In this document: positions 6,289 to 7,802 of the stretch, piece by piece
How positions within the stretch are numbered: position 1 is the stretch's first letter
Layout: each line of letters opens with the position of its first letter
Source of the DNA: Sphingobacteriales bacterium
Lineage (GTDB): Bacteria > Bacteroidota > Bacteroidia > Chitinophagales > Chitinophagaceae
Direction of reading: 5' to 3'
Length of the DNA: 7,802 nucleotides
Assembly: GCA_024640385.1 (NCBI GenBank)
Contig: JAHEFC010000182.1
Span: 1 to 7,802 of the forward strand
Notes under the pieces: model-generated
What the model was told of the DNA's origin: nothing
The model's input: only the letters and a program-made list of their open reading frames with translations
Database searches by the model: none
Made by a program: the position numbers and the translations under genes

Positions 6289-7467
6289 ATGCAGGAAGCA
6301 TATATTGTTGCAGGATACAGGACAGCCGTTGGTAAATCAAAACGCGGGGGCTTCAGGTTCACCAGGCCCGATGATCTGGCTATTGAAGTGATCCAGTCTC
6401 TGCTGAACAGTGTGCCCCAGCTCGACAAAAAGCGGGTGGATGATGTGATCGTAGGCAATGCTGTGCCCGAAGCTGAACAGGGACTCCAGGTAGGCCGGAT
6501 GATATCGGTTAAAGCAGTGGGCATCCATGCACCGGGTATGACGGTGAACAGGTATTGTGCTTCCGGCCTGGAAACCATCGCCATTGCTACTGCCAAGATC
6601 AGGATGGGTATGGCCGAATGCATCATTGCTGGCGGAACTGAAAGCATGAGCATGGTGCCAACCGCAGGTTGGAAAACAGTTCCGGCTTATTCCATCGCTA
6701 AAGAAGAACCTGATTATTACCTCAGCATGGGTCTTACGGCAGAGGCTGTAGCCAAAGAATTTAATGTATCGCGTGAAGATCAGGACCTGTTTTCTTTGAA
6801 TTCTCACAAAAAAGCACTGAATGCCATCCAGCATGGATATTTTAAAGATGGTATCCTGCCTATAAAAGTAGAAGAAACCTATCTCGACGAAAAAGGAAAG
6901 CGCCAGCAGAGAAATTTTGTGGTCGATACAGACGAAGGTCCCAGGGCCGATACCTCTATCGAAGCATTAGGCAAATTAAAACCCGCATTTGCGTTGAACG
7001 GAACCGTTACCGCAGGTAACTCTTCACAAACCAGTGACGGCGCTGCATTTGTAATTGTGATGAGTGAAAGAATGGTCAACGAGCTGGGATTGAAACCCAT
7101 TGGCAGATTGGTGAATTGTGCGGTTGCCGGTGTGCATCCCCGGATCATGGGAATCGGACCGGTAGAAGCCGTGCCTAAAGTATTAAAGCAATCCGGCCTT
7201 AACCTTGCGGATATCGACCTGGTGGAATTGAACGAAGCATTTGCTTCACAGGCCTTGGCTGTTATCCGCACACTTGGGCTGAACCCCGATATCGTCAATA
7301 TTAACGGCGGAGCCATAGCACTGGGACATCCCCTGGGCTGCACAGGCACCAAACTCACCGTTCAGATCCTCAATGATATGAAGAGGCTGAACAAGAAATA
7401 TGGCATCGTGACGGCTTGTGTGGGCGGGGGCCAGGGCATTGCAGGTATCATCGAGAACATAGCCTGA
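6289..7467 (+). CDS. Acetyl-CoA C-acyltransferase (thiolase, FadA/AtoB type)
   Basis: A cytosolic thiolase that cleaves 3-ketoacyl-CoA with CoA in beta-oxidation, or catalyses the reverse condensation of acyl-CoAs. The protein is 392 residues, typical of the family. The catalytic triad is intact: nucleophilic Cys90 in NRYCASGLE (87-95), His347 in GHPLGCTG (346-353) and Cys377 in TACVGGGQG (375-383). GGTESMSMVP (115-124), GNSSQTSDGA (243-252) and ELNEAFA (313-319) are also present. The ATG giving MQEAYIVAGYRTAVGK was chosen because homologues start there. A TTG two codons upstream is in frame but unlikely. Sequence alone cannot separate a long-chain degradative thiolase from an acetoacetyl-CoA thiolase, so no symbol is given. 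The usual 3-hydroxyacyl-CoA dehydrogenase partner is not next to it. Terminator-like hairpins follow. Confidence 0.94.
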   Translation: MQEAYIVAGYRTAVGKSKRGGFRFTRPDDLAIEVIQSLLNSVPQLDKKRVDDVIVGNAVPEAEQGLQVGRMISVKAVGIHAPGMTVNRYCASGLETIAIATAKIRMGMAECIIAGGTESMSMVPTAGWKTVPAYSIAKEEPDYYLSMGLTAEAVAKEFNVSREDQDLFSLNSHKKALNAIQHGYFKDGILPIKVEETYLDEKGKRQQRNFVVDTDEGPRADTSIEALGKLKPAFALNGTVTAGNSSQTSDGAAFVIVMSERMVNELGLKPIGRLVNCAVAGVHPRIMGIGPVEAVPKVLKQSGLNLADIDLVELNEAFASQALAVIRTLGLNPDIVNINGGAIALGHPLGCTGTKLTVQILNDMKRLNKKYGIVTACVGGGQGIAGIIENIA

Positions 7468-7482
7468 GGTTTTCATAGGGTC

Positions 7483-7509
7483 CAGAAATGTTAATGTTTC
7501 TGCATTTTT
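7483..7509 (+). terminator. Terminator-like hairpin after the thiolase gene
   Basis: CAGAAA (7483-7488) pairs with TTTCTG (7497-7502). Two G-T wobbles could extend the stem to a TTAA loop. A run of five T's follows at 7505-7509. It is GC-poor and short, so it would be a weak rho-independent terminator. It lies 15 bp downstream of the thiolase stop. Confidence 0.4.
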
Positions 7510-7528
7510 GCAATATTGTTGCAAAAAT
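7504..7528. repeat. 10-bp perfect inverted repeat overlapping the downstream promoter
   Basis: ATTTTTGCAA (7504-7513) and TTGCAAAAAT (7519-7528) are perfect inverted copies around a 5-bp centre. The left arm contains the -33 TTTG of the next gene and the right arm ends 2 bp before its -7 element. It may therefore be an operator, or alternatively part of the terminator region of the thiolase gene. Confidence 0.5.
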
Positions 7529-7538
7529 TGGATATTTG
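7507..7538 (+). promoter_or_regulatory. Promoter of the downstream exported-protein gene (-33 TTTG, -7 GATATTTG)
   Basis: TTTG (7507-7510) is separated by 20 bp from GATATTTG (7531-7538), which differs from TAnnTTTG only at the first base. Both boxes and the spacing fit the Bacteroidota sigma-ABfr promoter. The ATG is 25 bp beyond the -7 box, implying a leader of about 18-20 nt. This is the only promoter in the window with a clear -33 box. Confidence 0.6.
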
Positions 7539-7563
7539 CCTTCTTTTTTACAAGTACCGGAAA

Positions 7564-7802
7564 ATGGGCAAACTCAGGATCTTATTGGTTTCTCTTTACA
7601 GCATTGTTTCAATGCAACTTTCTGCCCAATGCCTGCTTGAATTTTCGGGAATTGTGCTGGATGCGGACACCCGCCAGCGTCTATCTGAAGCCACCATTAC
7701 CATTAAAGAACTTAATCTGAGTGCTGCCACAACAGCAAGCGGAGAATTCAGGCTGAAAGGGCTTTGTCCCGGCAGTTATACCGTGATCATTTCCCATATC
7801 AG
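7564..7802 (+). CDS. Exported protein with CarboxypepD_reg-like domain, probable TonB-dependent receptor N terminus (partial)
   Basis: Only the first 79 residues are in the window and the frame is still open at the edge. Residues 1-22 form a signal peptide: basic MGKLR, a hydrophobic core, then LSAQ, the Ala-Gln end typical of Bacteroidota signal peptides. Cys23 follows, but Gln at -1 does not fit a lipobox, so a lipoprotein is unlikely. Residues about 26-79 resemble a carboxypeptidase-regulatory-like beta-sandwich: SGIVLDADTRQRLSEATITIK, then ASGEFRLKGLCPGSYTVIISHI. In this phylum that domain sits before the plug of outer-membrane TonB-dependent receptors, and the CPG-Y-SH spacing favours that reading. 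SusC-like or other surface proteins carry it too, and the barrel is not visible here. It has its own promoter. Confidence 0.75.
   Translation, partial: MGKLRILLVSLYSIVSMQLSAQCLLEFSGIVLDADTRQRLSEATITIKELNLSAATTASGEFRLKGLCPGSYTVIISHI

Noticed and set aside
6879..7358. Minus-strand open frame of 159 codons within the thiolase gene
   Set aside because: It is antisense to the thiolase catalytic region. The plus-strand frame carries all catalytic motifs.

Overview
The window looks like chromosomal housekeeping DNA from a member of the Bacteroidota, most likely a Chitinophagaceae-like organism. The placement is an inference. It rests on perfect or near-perfect matches to the Bacteroidota -7 promoter element (TAnnTTTG) upstream of several genes, on the lack of Shine-Dalgarno sequences, on the protein variants seen (DnaB beginning MDLTN with LSTLVYGK, DHODH with VQVWTGFIYEGP), and on a secreted protein that starts with a carboxypeptidase-regulatory-like domain, as TonB-dependent receptors of this phylum do. 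Base composition and codon use appear uniform by eye. I see no insertion sequence, phage gene, CRISPR array, rRNA or tRNA.

Layout. From the left edge to about 1.5 kb, on the minus strand, lies the N-terminal 501 codons of pheT (phenylalanyl-tRNA synthetase beta subunit). It is not closed at its 3' end because the gene runs out of the window. A 385-bp divergent intergenic region with a good pheT promoter and a palindrome separates it from a plus-strand pair, dnaB (replicative helicase) and rsmE (16S rRNA U1498 methyltransferase), only 9 bp apart and probably co-transcribed. rsmE converges on a minus-strand TerC-family membrane protein gene, and a perfect 35-bp-arm hairpin fills the whole gap and includes the rsmE stop codon. 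Upstream of terC on the same strand is pyrD (quinone-linked dihydroorotate dehydrogenase). The pyrD-terC gap holds a second long hairpin, built from 14-bp repeats, and a terC promoter. pyrD is divergent from a plus-strand thiolase gene. The last gene, cut by the right edge, encodes the start of an exported protein with a CarboxypepD_reg-like domain, probably a TonB-dependent receptor. Its promoter is embedded in two overlapping inverted repeats.

The genes cover translation (pheT, rsmE), replication (dnaB), pyrimidine synthesis (pyrD), membrane metal homeostasis or an unknown TerC role, fatty acyl-CoA metabolism (thiolase) and outer-membrane uptake or sensing. They do not form one pathway. I found no evidence for a new multi-gene system. 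The most unusual content is intergenic: two long hairpins whose arms contain internal tandem repeats, and the promoter-overlapping palindromes.
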